Below, piece after piece: positions 1 to 9,040 of a stretch of DNA of 58,277 bases. The notes under the pieces were generated by a model, which had not been told where the DNA came from, did not search any database, and was given only the letters and a program-made list of their open reading frames with translations. Origin of the DNA: Bacteroidales bacterium (GTDB lineage Bacteria; Bacteroidota; Bacteroidia; Bacteroidales; Muribaculaceae); assembly GCA_029007645.1 (NCBI GenBank), contig JAQXIE010000048.1:1-58277 (forward strand). Direction: 5' to 3'. Both the position numbers and the translations under genes were made by a program. Within the stretch, counting starts at the first letter, position 1. Every line of letters starts with the position of its first letter.

Positions 1-1452
1 ACTCTCGCCGAGGTTGACGATGCTCTGATGGAGAAATACTTCGACGATCCCAGCACCATCACCGAGGAGGAGATCAAGGCAGCCATCCGCAAGGGCACAC
101 TGGCTCAGCAGATCCAGCCCATGACCTGCGGAAGCTCGTTCAAGAACAAGGGCGTGCAGACACTGCTCGACGCAGTCTGCGCATATCTGCCCAGCCCCGT
201 GGACGCCGGCGCTGTCGAGGGTACGTGGGAAGGCGAGGTCGAGACCCGCGAGCCCAGCCCCGAAGCCCCCATGTCGGCCCTGCTGTTCAAGATCGCTACC
301 GACCCCTATGTGGGCCGTCTCTGCTTCTTCCGCGTATACTCGGGCGAAGTCAACGCCGGATCCTACGTGCTCAATACCCGCTCGGGCAAGAAGGAGCGTA
401 TCTCGCGTCTGTTCCAGATGCACTCCAACAAGCAGAATCCTATGGAGAAGATCGGCTGCGGCGACATAGGCGCGGGCGTCGGCTTCAAGGATATACGCAC
501 CGGCGACACACTCTGCGACGAGAACCATCCCATCATCCTCGAGTCGATGGAGTTCCCCGATCCCGTGATCGGGATCGCCGTAGAGCCCAAGACTCAGAAA
601 GACCTCGACAAACTTGGCGTCGGCCTTCAGAAGCTGGCCGAGGAGGATCCTACCTTCCGCGTTGAGACCAACGAGGAGACCGGCCAGACCGTCATCAGCG
701 GTATGGGCGAGCTTCACCTCGACATCATCATCGACCGTCTGCGCCGCGAGTTCAAGGTAGAGTGCAACCAGGGTCGTCCCCAGGTTACCTACAAGGAGGC
801 CATCACACGTCCCGCCGAGCTTCGTGAGGTATTCAAGAAGCAGACCGGTGGTCGCGGTAAGTTCGCCGACATCATCGTCCGCATCGAACCGGCCGACGAC
901 GATTTCGAGGGCAGCCTCCAGTTTGTCGATGAGGTTAAGGGCGGTAACGTTCCCAAGGAGTATATTCCTTCGGTACAGAAGGGCTTCCAGACCGCTATGA
1001 AGAACGGTGTTCTGGCCGGATATCCGGTTGAGAAACTGAAAGTGACGCTGCTCGACGGTAGCTATCACCCCGTTGACTCCGACCAGCTGAGCTTCGAGCT
1101 CGCCGCCATCCAGGCGTTCAAGCACGGAAGTGAGAAGGCCGGTCCTGTCCTGATGGAGCCTATCATGAAGATCGAGGTCGTTACCCCCGAGGAGTCGATG
1201 GGTGACGTGATCGGCGACCTTAACAAGCGTCGCGGACAGGTCGAGGGCATGGAGACAAGCCGCAGCGGTGCCCGCATCGTCAAGGCAACGGCTCCTTTGG
1301 CAGAAATGTTCGGCTATGTGACCGCCCTGCGTACCATCACCTCCGGCCGTGCCACCAGCACGATGTCGTTCAGCCACTATTCCGAGGTCAGCCCCTCGAT
1401 AGCCCGTTCAGTACTGACCGAGTGCAACGGCCGTGTCGACCTCCTGAAGTAA
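1..1452 (+). CDS. fusA: Elongation factor G, 3' part (5' end outside window)
   Basis: GTPase that drives ribosomal translocation. The frame is open from base 1 (T-L-A-E-V-D before the first Met at 28), so the gene starts upstream; 483 codons are visible. The end of the G domain is followed by domain II ([16 protein letters not shown]), domain III ([14 protein letters not shown]), domain IV ([19 protein letters not shown]) and domain V ([16 protein letters not shown] near visible residue 400). The nucleotide-binding motifs lie outside the window. The next gene is rpsJ, the usual end of a str operon joined to S10. The C-terminus after the domain V core ([12 protein letters not shown]) looks normal for Bacteroidetes EF-G. 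Identification is firm; whether other EF-G paralogues exist elsewhere cannot be seen. Confidence 0.97.
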   Translation, partial: TLAEVDDALMEKYFDDPSTITEEEIKAAIRKGTLAQQIQPMTCGSSFKNKGVQTLLDAVCAYLPSPVDAGAVEGTWEGEVETREPSPEAPMSALLFKIATDPYVGRLCFFRVYSGEVNAGSYVLNTRSGKKERISRLFQMHSNKQNPMEKIGCGDIGAGVGFKDIRTGDTLCDENHPIILESMEFPDPVIGIAVEPKTQKDLDKLGVGLQKLAEEDPTFRVETNEETGQTVISGMGELHLDIIIDRLRREFKVECNQGRPQVTYKEAITRPAELREVFKKQTGGRGKFADIIVRIEPADDDFEGSLQFVDEVKGGNVPKEYIPSVQKGFQTAMKNGVLAGYPVEKLKVTLLDGSYHPVDSDQLSFELAAIQAFKHGSEKAGPVLMEPIMKIEVVTPEESMGDVIGDLNKRRGQVEGMETSRSGARIVKATAPLAEMFGYVTALRTITSGRATSTMSFSHYSEVSPSIARSVLTECNGRVDLLK

Positions 1453-1476
1453 CCAGAATAAAGTCATTACAATAAT

Positions 1477-1782
1477 ATGAGCCAGAAAATCAGAATCAAA
1501 CTGAAATCGTACGATCACAACTTGGTCGATAAGTCGGCCGAGAAGATCGTCAAGACGGTCAAGAGCACTGGCGCTGTGGTGAGTGGACCCATTCCACTCC
1601 CCACACACAAGCGCATCTTCACCGTGAACCGTTCCACCTTCGTCAACAAGAAGGCCCGCGAACAGTTCGAGCTGTCGAGCTATCAGCGCCTCATCGACAT
1701 CTACAGCAGCACCGCCAAGACAGTCGACGCGCTTATGAAACTCGAGCTCCCCAGCGGAGTAGACGTAAGCATCAAAGTGTGA
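1477..1782 (+). CDS. rpsJ: 30S ribosomal protein uS10
   Basis: Small-subunit head protein that also serves as transcription factor NusE in antitermination. 101 residues, the usual length, with the family core [17 protein letters not shown] at the N-terminus and [21 protein letters not shown] in the exposed loop. It starts 24 nt after fusA and opens the S10 part of the superoperon. No Shine-Dalgarno is present before the ATG, as expected in Bacteroidetes. Confidence 0.97.
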   Translation: MSQKIRIKLKSYDHNLVDKSAEKIVKTVKSTGAVVSGPIPLPTHKRIFTVNRSTFVNKKAREQFELSSYQRLIDIYSSTAKTVDALMKLELPSGVDVSIKV

Positions 1783-1825
1783 CGTACGAAACAAGTAAGT
1801 AAGAAAGTAAAAACAACGTAAAGAA

Positions 1826-2443
1826 ATGCCAGGATTATTAGGAAAGAAAATCGGAATGACATCCGTTTTCAGTGCCGACGGAAAGAATGTTCCGTGCACT
1901 GTTATCGAAGTAGGTCCTTGCGTGGTTACGCAGATCAAGACTGTCGAGAAGGACGGTTATGAGGCTGTGCAGATCGGTTTCCAGGAAGCCAAGGAGAAGC
2001 ACACCACCAAGCCCATGGCCGGACACTTCGCAAAGGCAGGCGTGACCCCGAAGCGCCACTTGGCCGAGTTCAAGTCGTTCGACACGATGCCCGCGCTGGG
2101 CGAGACACTGACCGTCGACCTCTTCCAGGAGGGCGGTTTCGTGGACGTCGTAGGCACCTCCAAGGGTAAGGGTTTCCAGGGCGTCGTTAAGCGCCATGGT
2201 TTCGGCGGTGTCGGCCAGAGCACTCACGGCCAGCACAACCGTCTGCGCGCCCCCGGTTCAATCGGTGCCTGCTCCTATCCCGCCAAGGTCTTCAAGGGCC
2301 TGCGCATGGCCGGCCAGATGGGCAACGAGCGCGTTACCGTGCAGAATCTCCAGGTGATCAAGGTTCTCCCGGAGCACAATTTGTTAATGATCAAGGGTTC
2401 CATCCCCGGTCCCAAAGGTTCAATTGTAATAGTTGAGAAATAA
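1826..2443 (+). CDS. rplC: 50S ribosomal protein uL3
   Basis: Early-assembly large-subunit protein that reaches toward the peptidyl-transferase centre. 205 residues. It begins [12 protein letters not shown] and holds the hallmark segment [31 protein letters not shown] in the C-terminal half. Its stop codon shares one base with the rplD start (TAATG), so the two are translationally coupled. Confidence 0.97.
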   Translation: MPGLLGKKIGMTSVFSADGKNVPCTVIEVGPCVVTQIKTVEKDGYEAVQIGFQEAKEKHTTKPMAGHFAKAGVTPKRHLAEFKSFDTMPALGETLTVDLFQEGGFVDVVGTSKGKGFQGVVKRHGFGGVGQSTHGQHNRLRAPGSIGACSYPAKVFKGLRMAGQMGNERVTVQNLQVIKVLPEHNLLMIKGSIPGPKGSIVIVEK

Positions 2444-3078
2444 TGGAATTAGCAGTATACAACATCAAAGGCGAGGACACAGGCCGCAAGGTCACCCTCA
2501 ATGAGGAAGTATTCGGCCGCGACCTGGAGGCAGGCAACGCGGAGCACACCCTGTATCTCGACATCAAGCAGTACCTGGGCAACCAGCGACAGGGCACCCA
2601 CAAGAGCAAGGAGCGCAGCGAGGTATCCTACTCGACCCGCAAGATGGGACGCCAGAAGGGTGGCGGCGGCGCACGCCGCGGTGACCTGAACAGCCCCGTT
2701 CTCTACCATGGCGGCCGCGTGTTCGGACCCCGTCCCCGCGATTACCGCTCGAAGCTTAACAAGAAGATGAAGGCTCTGGCACGCCGTATCGCACTCACAA
2801 GCCGTGTCAGCGACAACAAGATCATCGTGATCGAAAACTTCAAGTTCGACAAGCCCCAGACCAAGCAGTTCATCAACATCTCCAAGAGCTTCAAGCTCCA
2901 GGACAAGAAGGTGCTGCTCGTAATGCCCGAAGGCGATGAGAACGTTCTCCTCTCTGTACGCAACATCCCCAACGCCATGCTGATGCGTGCCGTTGACCTG
3001 AACGCCTACAGCGTGCTCAACAACGACGCCATGCTCGTCACCGAGGACAGCGTCGCAATCATGAACGATTTCAAATAA
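2443..3078 (+). CDS. rplD: 50S ribosomal protein uL4
   Basis: Large-subunit protein lining the exit-tunnel constriction; in E. coli it represses the S10 operon. 211 residues, with the long loop ([20 protein letters not shown] then [12 protein letters not shown]) that extends into the tunnel. The start overlaps the rplC stop by one base. No leader resembling the E. coli L4 target can be recognised, because the operon start lies outside the window. Confidence 0.97.
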   Translation: MELAVYNIKGEDTGRKVTLNEEVFGRDLEAGNAEHTLYLDIKQYLGNQRQGTHKSKERSEVSYSTRKMGRQKGGGGARRGDLNSPVLYHGGRVFGPRPRDYRSKLNKKMKALARRIALTSRVSDNKIIVIENFKFDKPQTKQFINISKSFKLQDKKVLLVMPEGDENVLLSVRNIPNAMLMRAVDLNAYSVLNNDAMLVTEDSVAIMNDFK

Positions 3079-3089
3079 GGAGACACGAC

Positions 3090-3380
3090 ATGGATATACA
3101 GATCAAACCCATGGTGACCGAGAAGGCCACCGCATACAGCGAGAAGCAGAACTGCTACACCTTCAAGGTGTCTCCCGACGCCAACAAGTTCCAGATCAAG
3201 GACATCGTCGAGAAGCTTTACAACGTTCGCGTTGAGAAAGTGAACATCTGCAACTACGCAGGCAAGCGCAAATCGCGCTACACAAAGAAAGGGCTCGTAC
3301 GCGGCCGCCAGGACGCCTTCAAGAAGGCATACGTCACTGTGGCCGAGGGGCAGAAAATTGACTATTATAGCAATCTTTAA
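3090..3380 (+). CDS. rplW: 50S ribosomal protein uL23
   Basis: Sits at the tunnel exit and docks SRP and trigger factor. 96 residues with the core [23 protein letters not shown] and [15 protein letters not shown]. An AAGGAG sequence (3077-3082) lies 7 nt before the ATG, one of the few Shine-Dalgarno-like sites in this operon. Confidence 0.96.
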   Translation: MDIQIKPMVTEKATAYSEKQNCYTFKVSPDANKFQIKDIVEKLYNVRVEKVNICNYAGKRKSRYTKKGLVRGRQDAFKKAYVTVAEGQKIDYYSNL

Positions 3381-3382
3381 AA

Positions 3383-4210
3383 ATGGCAGTAAGAAAATTC
3401 AAGCCCACAACCCCTGGGCAAAGACACAAGGTTATTGGTGTGTTCAAAGGAACAATAACTGCTACCACACCAGAGAAGACTCTTACAGTCGGCAAGCGCA
3501 GCACGGGCGGCCGTAACTCATCGGGCCACCTGTCCACCCGCTACCGCGGCGGCGGCCATAAGAGGAAATTGCGTCTCATCGACTTCAAGAGACAGAACGA
3601 CGGCGTACCCGCAACGGTCAAGACCATCGAGTATGATCCCAACCGCTCGGCCCGTATCGCTCTGCTGTATTACCAGGACGGCTCCAAAGCCTACATGATC
3701 GCTCCCAACGGTCTGCAGGTCGGCCAGACTGTAATCAGCGGCGAGGACGCTGCCCCCGAGGTAGGAAACTGCCTCCCGCTGGCCAAGATCCCCGTCGGTA
3801 CTCTGATCCATTGTATTGAGCTTCGTCCCGGCCAGGGCGCCGAAATGGCCCGCTCAGCCGGTACTTTCGCACAGTTGTCCGCACGCGAGGGCAACTACGC
3901 GATTATCAAACTTCCTTCCGGAGAAACCCGCCGAATCCTGCTGGCTTGCCGCGCAACCGTCGGCGTCGTCGGTAACTCCGATCATAACCTCGAAAAGAGT
4001 GGTAAGGCTGGCCGCAGCCGCTGGCTGGGCCGTCGTCCCCACAACCGTGGTGTCGTAATGAACCCTGTCGATCACCCCATGGGTGGTGGTGAGGGCCGTC
4101 AGAGCGGTGGTCATCCCCGTTCGCGTACGGGTCTGTACGCCAAGGGTCTCAAGACTCGCTCGCCCAAGAAGCACTCTTCGAAGTATATAATTGAAAGAAG
4201 GAAAAAATAA
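3383..4210 (+). CDS. rplB: 50S ribosomal protein uL2
   Basis: Primary 23S rRNA-binding protein essential for subunit joining and peptidyl transfer. 275 residues. The N-terminal OB-like and SH3-like parts ([18 protein letters not shown]) are followed by the C-terminal loop [13 protein letters not shown], which holds the conserved His near the catalytic centre. Only 2 nt separate it from rplW. Confidence 0.97.
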   Translation: MAVRKFKPTTPGQRHKVIGVFKGTITATTPEKTLTVGKRSTGGRNSSGHLSTRYRGGGHKRKLRLIDFKRQNDGVPATVKTIEYDPNRSARIALLYYQDGSKAYMIAPNGLQVGQTVISGEDAAPEVGNCLPLAKIPVGTLIHCIELRPGQGAEMARSAGTFAQLSAREGNYAIIKLPSGETRRILLACRATVGVVGNSDHNLEKSGKAGRSRWLGRRPHNRGVVMNPVDHPMGGGEGRQSGGHPRSRTGLYAKGLKTRSPKKHSSKYIIERRKK

Positions 4211-4229
4211 TTGATCAAAAGAAGCAATC

Positions 4230-4499
4230 ATGAGTCGTTCGCTTAAAAAAGGACCGTTTATCAGCGTCAAGCTGGAGAAGAAGGTCGCAGCTATGGAAGA
4301 GAGCGGTAAGAAAAGCGTCATCAAGACGTGGAGCCGCGCATCCATGATCTCGCCCGACTTCGTGGGACATACTTTCGCTGTCCACAACGGCAATAAGTTC
4401 ATCCCCGTCTACGTGACCGAGAACATGGTGGGCCACAAACTCGGCGAGTTCGCTCCCACCCGTACTTTCCGCGGCCACGCCGGCAATAAGAAGAAGTAA
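4230..4499 (+). CDS. rpsS: 30S ribosomal protein uS19
   Basis: Head protein that contacts uS13 and tRNA. 89 residues, full length, starting [15 protein letters not shown] and containing [22 protein letters not shown] and [16 protein letters not shown]. It sits between rplB and rplV in the standard S10 order. Confidence 0.97.
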   Translation: MSRSLKKGPFISVKLEKKVAAMEESGKKSVIKTWSRASMISPDFVGHTFAVHNGNKFIPVYVTENMVGHKLGEFAPTRTFRGHAGNKKK

Positions 4500-4536
4500 C
4501 GGTCCCCACAAACAATTCAAGAAAAAATAGAATACA

Positions 4537-4941
4537 ATGGGTGTAAGAAAAAGAAATGCTGCCGACGCCATCAAGGAGGCTCGCAAGACAACGTACGGTG
4601 CCAAGCTGCGCAACGTACCGTCGTCCCCGCGCAAGATGCGTCTGGTCGTTGACATGGTCCGCGGCCAGGAGGCGTTCAAGGCACTCGGCATACTTAAATT
4701 CTCCAACAAGGAAGCTTCCCGCAAGGTCGAGAAACTCCTCCGGTCGGCCATCGCCAACTGGGAACAGAAAAACGAGCGCAAGGCCGAAGCCGGCGAGCTC
4801 TACGTCAAGACTGTTTTCGTAGACGCCGCTCCGATGATCAAGCGCATGCGTCCCGCCCCCCAGGGCCGTGGATACAGAATCCGCAAGCGCTCCAACCACG
4901 TGACTTTGTTCGTTGACACAATTGACTCCAAAAAGAACTGA
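4537..4941 (+). CDS. rplV: 50S ribosomal protein uL22
   Basis: Large-subunit protein whose beta-hairpin lines the exit tunnel. 134 residues. [15 protein letters not shown] and the hairpin tip region [24 protein letters not shown] are clear. A 37-nt spacer follows rpsS; the next gene, rpsC, begins 5 nt after the stop. Confidence 0.97.
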   Translation: MGVRKRNAADAIKEARKTTYGAKLRNVPSSPRKMRLVVDMVRGQEAFKALGILKFSNKEASRKVEKLLRSAIANWEQKNERKAEAGELYVKTVFVDAAPMIKRMRPAPQGRGYRIRKRSNHVTLFVDTIDSKKN

Positions 4942-4946
4942 CGCAA

Positions 4947-5681
4947 ATGGGACAGAAAGTTAATCCGATCAGCAACCGTCTGGGTGTAATCCGCGGTTGG
5001 GACTCCAACTGGTACGGTGGTAAGAAATACGGCGAGACCCTCCTCGAGGACTCGAAAATCCGTAAGTACCTCCGCAAGCGTCTGGAGAAGGCAAGCGTGT
5101 CGCGCATCATCATCGAGCGCACTCTGAAAATGGCCACGATCACCATCGCCACTTCACGCCCCGGTATGATTATCGGCAAGGGTGGCAAGGATGTCGACAT
5201 CCTCAAGGAGGAGCTCAAGAAGCTCACCGACAAGGACGTTCAGATCAACATCTACGAGATCAAGCGCCCCGAGCTCGACGCCGAGATCGTTGCCAACAAC
5301 ATCGCACGTCAGATTGAGAACAAGACGGCTTACCGTCGCGCAGTGAAGACGGCCATCGCCTCCACCATGCGCATGGGCGCCGAGGGTATCAAGGTACAGG
5401 TCAGCGGCCGCCTCAACGGCGCCGAGATGGCCCGCAGCGAAATGTTCAAGGAGGGCCGTACGCCCCTGCATACACTTCGCGCTGACATCGACTACGCTAT
5501 GGTCGAGGCCCTCACCAAGGTCGGTATCATCGGTATCAAGGTGTGGATCTGCCGTGGCGAGGTTTACGGTAAGAAGGAACTCACTCCCACTTACGTGGCC
5601 GGCCAGAAAGAGCCCGGACGCCCCATGCCCCGTCGCGAGGGCCGTGGCGGTTTCCGCAACAAGAAAAACAACAACCGATAA
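4947..5681 (+). CDS. rpsC: 30S ribosomal protein uS3
   Basis: mRNA-entry protein with helicase-like function at the 30S entry site. 244 residues. The N-terminal KH domain shows [17 protein letters not shown], and the C-terminal domain shows [21 protein letters not shown] and [19 protein letters not shown]. It ends in an Arg/Gly/Asn-rich tail. Confidence 0.97.
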   Translation: MGQKVNPISNRLGVIRGWDSNWYGGKKYGETLLEDSKIRKYLRKRLEKASVSRIIIERTLKMATITIATSRPGMIIGKGGKDVDILKEELKKLTDKDVQINIYEIKRPELDAEIVANNIARQIENKTAYRRAVKTAIASTMRMGAEGIKVQVSGRLNGAEMARSEMFKEGRTPLHTLRADIDYAMVEALTKVGIIGIKVWICRGEVYGKKELTPTYVAGQKEPGRPMPRREGRGGFRNKKNNNR

Positions 5682-5696
5682 AAAACAGAGAAGATA

Positions 5697-6128
5697 ATGT
5701 TACAGCCTAAGAAAACAAGGTACCGTCGCTCGCAAAAGGGACGGATGAAGGGCGAGGCCCAGCGTGGCAACCAGCTTGCGTTCGGCTCGTTCGGCATCAA
5801 GACCCTGGATTCGAAATGGATCACAGGCCGTCAGATCGAGGCCGCCCGTATCGCAGTGACCCGTTACATGCAGCGTCAGGGCCAGATCTGGATACGCATC
5901 TTCCCCGACAAACCTATCACCAAGAAGCCCGCTGAGGTGCGAATGGGTAAAGGTAAGGGTAACCCCGAAGGATTCGTTGCTCCCGTTACCCCGGGACGCA
6001 TCCTTATCGAGGTCGAAGGTGTTCCCTACGACGTGGCTAAGGAGGCTCTGCGTCTGGCAGCCCAGAAACTGCCCGTGCTCACCAAGTTCGTGGTACGCCG
6101 CGACTATGATCCCTCGCAGAACGTATAA
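5697..6128 (+). CDS. rplP: 50S ribosomal protein uL16
   Basis: Late-assembly protein near the A-site tRNA elbow. 143 residues with [20 protein letters not shown] and the [15 protein letters not shown] loop. It is followed by an unusually long (94-nt) structured gap before rpmC. Confidence 0.97.
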   Translation: MLQPKKTRYRRSQKGRMKGEAQRGNQLAFGSFGIKTLDSKWITGRQIEAARIAVTRYMQRQGQIWIRIFPDKPITKKPAEVRMGKGKGNPEGFVAPVTPGRILIEVEGVPYDVAKEALRLAAQKLPVLTKFVVRRDYDPSQNV

Positions 6129-6154
6129 TACGCTGAAATGACGAAATGATTTGG

Positions 6155-6194
6155 ACTTTCTGACAATAAAACCGAGGTTTTAACGTTAGAAAGT
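6155..6194 (+). ncRNA. Hairpin in the rplP-rpmC gap
   Basis: A 10-bp outer stem (6155-6164 with 6185-6194, one G-U pair) encloses an inner 6-bp stem (AAAACC 6168-6173 / GGTTTT 6176-6181). The loop of the inner stem is only two bases, so its terminal pairs must open. There is no downstream T-run, so an intrinsic terminator is unlikely; an mRNA processing or translational control hairpin is possible. No gene is seen in 6129-6222. Confidence 0.5.
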
Positions 6195-6222
6195 TCGAGT
6201 CAATTCGACTAATTAGAGATAA

Positions 6223-6438
6223 ATGAAAAAGGAAGAAATCAAGGAATTAAGCATTCAGGAACTGAAGGCCCAGATAGAGGCCTCGGAGAAGGCTTATCGT
6301 GAATTGAAAGTAGCGCACGCGATAACTCCCTCGGACAACCCGGCGAAAATCACACGTGACCGTCGTCACATCGCTCGTCTGAAGACAATATTGCGTCAAA
6401 AGGAAATCGCAGCTGTCGCTGCTCCCGGCGCTGAGTAA
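6223..6438 (+). CDS. rpmC: 50S ribosomal protein uL29
   Basis: Small helical-hairpin protein at the tunnel exit. 71 residues, starting MKKEEIKELSIQELKAQIE and containing NPAKITRDRRHIARLKTIL, the conserved second helix. The start lies 28 nt after the hairpin at 6155-6194, and no Shine-Dalgarno is seen. Confidence 0.94.
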   Translation: MKKEEIKELSIQELKAQIEASEKAYRELKVAHAITPSDNPAKITRDRRHIARLKTILRQKEIAAVAAPGAE

Positions 6439-6461
6439 TCAACCCTCTGACAACTTAAACA

Positions 6462-6725
6462 ATGGAAGAACTGAAAAGGAACCTGAGAAAAGAGCGTGTC
6501 GGCGTGGTTTCGAGCAACAAGTGCGACAAGACCATCACGGTCGAGATCAAGTGGAAAGAGAAGCACCCGATCTACGGCAAATTCGTCAACAAGACTAAGA
6601 AATACCACGCTCACGACGAGAACAATGAATGCTCGGTAGGCGACAAAGTACGCCTGATGGAGACCCGTCCCTTGTCCAAGACCAAGAGATGGAGACTGGT
6701 AGAAATCATCGAAAAAGTTAAGTAA
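6462..6725 (+). CDS. rpsQ: 30S ribosomal protein uS17
   Basis: Primary 16S rRNA-binding OB-fold protein. 87 residues: [22 protein letters not shown], then [22 protein letters not shown] and the [14 protein letters not shown] end. It lies between rpmC and rplN, 2 nt before rplN. Confidence 0.96.
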   Translation: MEELKRNLRKERVGVVSSNKCDKTITVEIKWKEKHPIYGKFVNKTKKYHAHDENNECSVGDKVRLMETRPLSKTKRWRLVEIIEKVK

Positions 6726-6727
6726 CC

Positions 6728-7093
6728 ATGATACAGACCGAATCACGTTTGACAGTAGCCGACAACAGCGGCGCAAAGGAAGTGCTTTGCATCCATGTTC
6801 TCGGCGGTACCGGACGCCGGTATGCCAGCGTCGGCGACACCATAGTTGTCACCGTCAAGAGCACAATCCCGTCGTCCGAGGTTAAGAAAGGCACCGTGTC
6901 CAAGGCTGTCGTGGTGCGTACCAAGAAGGAAATCCGCCGTCCCGACGGATCGTACATCCGTTTCGATGACAACGCCTGCGTGCTGCTCAACAACAACGGC
7001 GAGCTCCGCGGCACCCGTATCTTCGGCCCCGTAGCCCGCGAGCTGCGTGCCACCAACATGAAAATCGTGTCTCTCGCACCCGAGGTGCTCTGA
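6728..7093 (+). CDS. rplN: 50S ribosomal protein uL14
   Basis: Large-subunit interface protein forming an inter-subunit bridge. 121 residues with [35 protein letters not shown] and the [13 protein letters not shown] signature. First gene of the classical spc segment. Confidence 0.97.
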   Translation: MIQTESRLTVADNSGAKEVLCIHVLGGTGRRYASVGDTIVVTVKSTIPSSEVKKGTVSKAVVVRTKKEIRRPDGSYIRFDDNACVLLNNNGELRGTRIFGPVARELRATNMKIVSLAPEVL

Positions 7094-7125
7094 TGCGGCT
7101 GGTTTAATCTTAGAATCAATTCAAA

Positions 7126-7446
7126 ATGGCAAAATTGCATATTAAGAAAGGGGATACGGTTTATGTCAACGCCGGCGACGACAAAGGCAAGACCGGACGC
7201 GTTCTCGAAGTGCAGGTGAAGAAAAACCGCGCCATCGTCGAGGGCATCAACATTGTCTCCAAAAGCACCAAGCCGACTGCCAAATACCCCCAGGGCGGTA
7301 TCGTTAAGCTCGAGGCTCCCGTGCACATTTCTAACTTAAATGTGGTGGACCCCAAATCCGGTAAACCCACCCGTATAGGACGCCGTAAGAACGACGCCGG
7401 AAAGTCCGTACGTTACGCTAAAAAATCAGGAGAGGAGATCAAATAA
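7126..7446 (+). CDS. rplX: 50S ribosomal protein uL24
   Basis: Assembly-initiating large-subunit protein with a KOW motif ([23 protein letters not shown]). 106 residues. The stop overlaps the start of rplE by one base (TAATG). A purine-rich AGGAGAGGAG stretch in its last codons may act as a ribosome-binding site for rplE. Confidence 0.96.
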   Translation: MAKLHIKKGDTVYVNAGDDKGKTGRVLEVQVKKNRAIVEGINIVSKSTKPTAKYPQGGIVKLEAPVHISNLNVVDPKSGKPTRIGRRKNDAGKSVRYAKKSGEEIK

Positions 7447-7988
7447 TGGCAGAGACTACACTTAGCAAGGCTTACAAGGAGCGTATCGCCCCCGAGCTGA
7501 CAGAGGAGTTCCACTACACTACTCCCATGCAGGTTCCCCGCCTGGAGAAAATCGTGATCAACCAGGGTCTGGGCGGCGCCACTCAGGACAAGAAACTGAT
7601 CGAAACCGCCATCACCGAAATCACGGCCATCACCGGCCAGAAGGCTGTGCCCACCCTGTCGCGCAAGGATATCTCGAACTTCAAGCTGCGTAAGAAGATG
7701 CCCATCGGCGTGATGGTCACCCTGCGCCGCGAAAAGATGTACGAGTTCCTGGAGCGTCTGGTGCGCGTGGCTCTGCCCCGTATCCGTGACTTCAAGGGTA
7801 TCAACTCCAAGCTCGACGGCCGTGGAAACTATACCCTCGGCATCACCGAGCAGATCATCTTCCCCGAGATCAATATCGATAACGTTCCCAAGCTGCAGGG
7901 TATGAACATCACATTCGTCACCTCTGCCAAGACCGACGAAGAGGGCTTCGCGCTGCTCAAGAAGTTCGGCTTGCCGTTCAAGAAGTAA
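7446..7988 (+). CDS. rplE: 50S ribosomal protein uL5
   Basis: Binds 5S rRNA and contacts the P-site tRNA. 180 residues with [38 protein letters not shown] and [14 protein letters not shown]. Translationally coupled to rplX through a one-base overlap. Confidence 0.97.
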   Translation: MAETTLSKAYKERIAPELTEEFHYTTPMQVPRLEKIVINQGLGGATQDKKLIETAITEITAITGQKAVPTLSRKDISNFKLRKKMPIGVMVTLRREKMYEFLERLVRVALPRIRDFKGINSKLDGRGNYTLGITEQIIFPEINIDNVPKLQGMNITFVTSAKTDEEGFALLKKFGLPFKK

Positions 7989-8039
7989 TTCCGACGGACA
8001 CGGAGCATAATAATAACTTTTGAACATTCAATACAAGAT

Positions 8040-8054
8040 ATGGCAAAAGAATAA
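8040..8054 (+). other. Four-codon minimal ORF abutting the rpsN start
   Basis: ATG GCA AAA GAA TAA, in frame with and immediately followed by the rpsN ATG at 8055. It matches the ancestral first four residues of uS14. It could be a relic start made non-productive by a stop codon, or a start-stop element feeding reinitiation. Confidence 0.6.
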
Positions 8055-8342
8055 ATGAAAGCCCGCGAGGTTAAGCGCCAGCGTATGGTAGCCAAGTTCG
8101 CCGCCAAGAAGGCCGCCCTGAAGAAGGCAGCCCTGGCCGACGCCGAAGGCAACATCGACTACGAGGCTCTCACCAAGCTGCAGAAGCTGCCCCGCAATGC
8201 CAGCCGCGTTCGTCTGCACAACCGTTGCGAGATGACAGGTCGTCCCAAGGGATACATGCGCCAGTTCGGCATCTCCCGAATCCAGTTCCGCGAGATGGCG
8301 TCGGCAGGCCTTATCCCCGGTGTAAAGAAGGCAAGCTGGTAA
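8055..8342 (+). CDS. rpsN: 30S ribosomal protein uS14 (shortened N-terminus)
   Basis: Zinc-independent uS14 of the 30S head: the [23 protein letters not shown] core lacks the CxxC pairs of the zinc form. From the ATG at 8055 it has 95 residues. An in-frame ATG at 8040 encodes only M-A-K-E before a TAA (8052-8054) that directly abuts the 8055 ATG. Bacteroidales relatives, as I recall them, start [13 protein letters not shown], so the stop replaces the Ser codon and splits the ancestral N-terminus. Translation probably begins, or restarts, at 8055. There is also a short Lys/Ala-rich insertion (residues about 20-38). A sequencing error is possible but would have to hit exactly this codon. Confidence 0.93.
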   Translation: MKAREVKRQRMVAKFAAKKAALKKAALADAEGNIDYEALTKLQKLPRNASRVRLHNRCEMTGRPKGYMRQFGISRIQFREMASAGLIPGVKKASW

Positions 8343-8351
8343 TATGATATC

Positions 8352-8399
8352 GTGCGGTTCGGAACTTAGATTTAAATTTTTTTAAGTTTTGGACCGCAC
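8352..8399 (+). ncRNA. 16-bp stem-loop after rpsN
   Basis: Arms 8352-8367 and 8384-8399 pair over 16 consecutive positions (13 Watson-Crick, 3 G-U) around an AT-rich 16-nt loop. It begins 9 nt after the rpsN stop. The stem is followed by TTTATAC, too poor in T for a confident intrinsic terminator. It could be an attenuator, a processing site or a 3' stabiliser within the polycistronic mRNA. Confidence 0.6.
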
Positions 8400-8444
8400 T
8401 TTATACAATATCTACGGCACACTTCGTTATAGAAATAGGATAAA

Positions 8445-8568
8445 CTTCCGGCCCCAATGGGTCGCAAAGAGTTGCTTCCTCAGTAATATCGCCGACAACT
8501 GCAAGTGTTTCAAGTTTTTAGCTTGAAATGCGTGCGGATGTTGACGACAGTGCTGTGAAGGCCGGAAG
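8445..8568 (+). ncRNA. Candidate structured RNA upstream of rpsH
   Basis: A perfect 9-bp closing stem (8445-8453 CTTCCGGCC with 8560-8568 GGCCGGAAG) encloses a long irregular helix: 8487-8514 pairs with 8522-8549 at 24 of 28 positions (including four G-U pairs) with isolated mismatches and a 7-nt loop. A small GCAA/TTGC hairpin (8464-8475) lies on the 5' side, giving a three-way-junction-like shape. No ORF of note occupies it. It sits 57 nt before the rpsH start. Its place suggests a ribosomal-protein-binding leader for the distal spc genes, but I do not recognise the family. Confidence 0.55.
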
Positions 8569-8625
8569 GCACAAACATGAGAGAGTTTTAATATTGTTCG
8601 GTAAATCTGAATCAATTAACACAAA

Positions 8626-9024
8626 ATGACTGATCCGATAGCAGATTATTTGACCAGACTTCGGAATGCCATCATGGCGGGCCACCGCGTAGTGGAGGTT
8701 CCGACGTCAAAGATGAAAAGAGAGATCACCAAGATACTCTTTGAGCAGGGATACATTCTGAACTACAAGTTCGATGACACCAACGCCCCCAAGGGAGTGA
8801 TCAAAATCGCTCTGAAGTACGATCCGGTTGAGAAAGTGAACGCGATCACCAACCTTCATCGCGTTTCGCGTCCGGGTCTTCGTCAGTACACCGGCTACAA
8901 AGACATGCCCCGTGTGCTGAATGGACTGGGAATCGCAATCCTGTCCACATCCCAGGGACTTATGACCAACAAGGAAGCTGCCGAGCGCAAGATCGGCGGT
9001 GAGGTTCTGTGTTACGTTTATTAA
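8626..9024 (+). CDS. rpsH: 30S ribosomal protein uS8
   Basis: Primary 16S rRNA binder of the 30S body; in E. coli it is the spc operon repressor. 132 residues: MTDPIADYLTRLRNAIMAGH, then RVLNGLGIAILSTSQGLMTNKEA and the GGEVLCYVY end. It is preceded by a 283-nt structured gap, long for this operon, so uS8 is a natural candidate ligand for the RNA there (inference). Confidence 0.97.
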   Translation: MTDPIADYLTRLRNAIMAGHRVVEVPTSKMKREITKILFEQGYILNYKFDDTNAPKGVIKIALKYDPVEKVNAITNLHRVSRPGLRQYTGYKDMPRVLNGLGIAILSTSQGLMTNKEAAERKIGGEVLCYVY

Positions 9025-9027
9025 TGG

Positions 9028-9035
9028 AAGGAGGT
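9028..9035 (+). promoter_or_regulatory. Strong Shine-Dalgarno before rplF
   Basis: AAGGAGGT lies 5 nt before the rplF ATG at 9041, a near-full complement of the 16S 3' end. Such sites are rare in Bacteroidetes; nearly all other starts in this window lack one. Confidence 0.7.
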
Positions 9036-9040
9036 AATTT

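Noticed and set aside
6184-6222. Internal promoter before rpmC
   Set aside because: No TAnnTTTG element with a suitable -33 was found.
8427-8615. 62-codon minus-strand ORF in the rpsN-rpsH gap
   Set aside because: It arises from the palindromic RNA structure region, has no family resemblance and lies against the operon direction.
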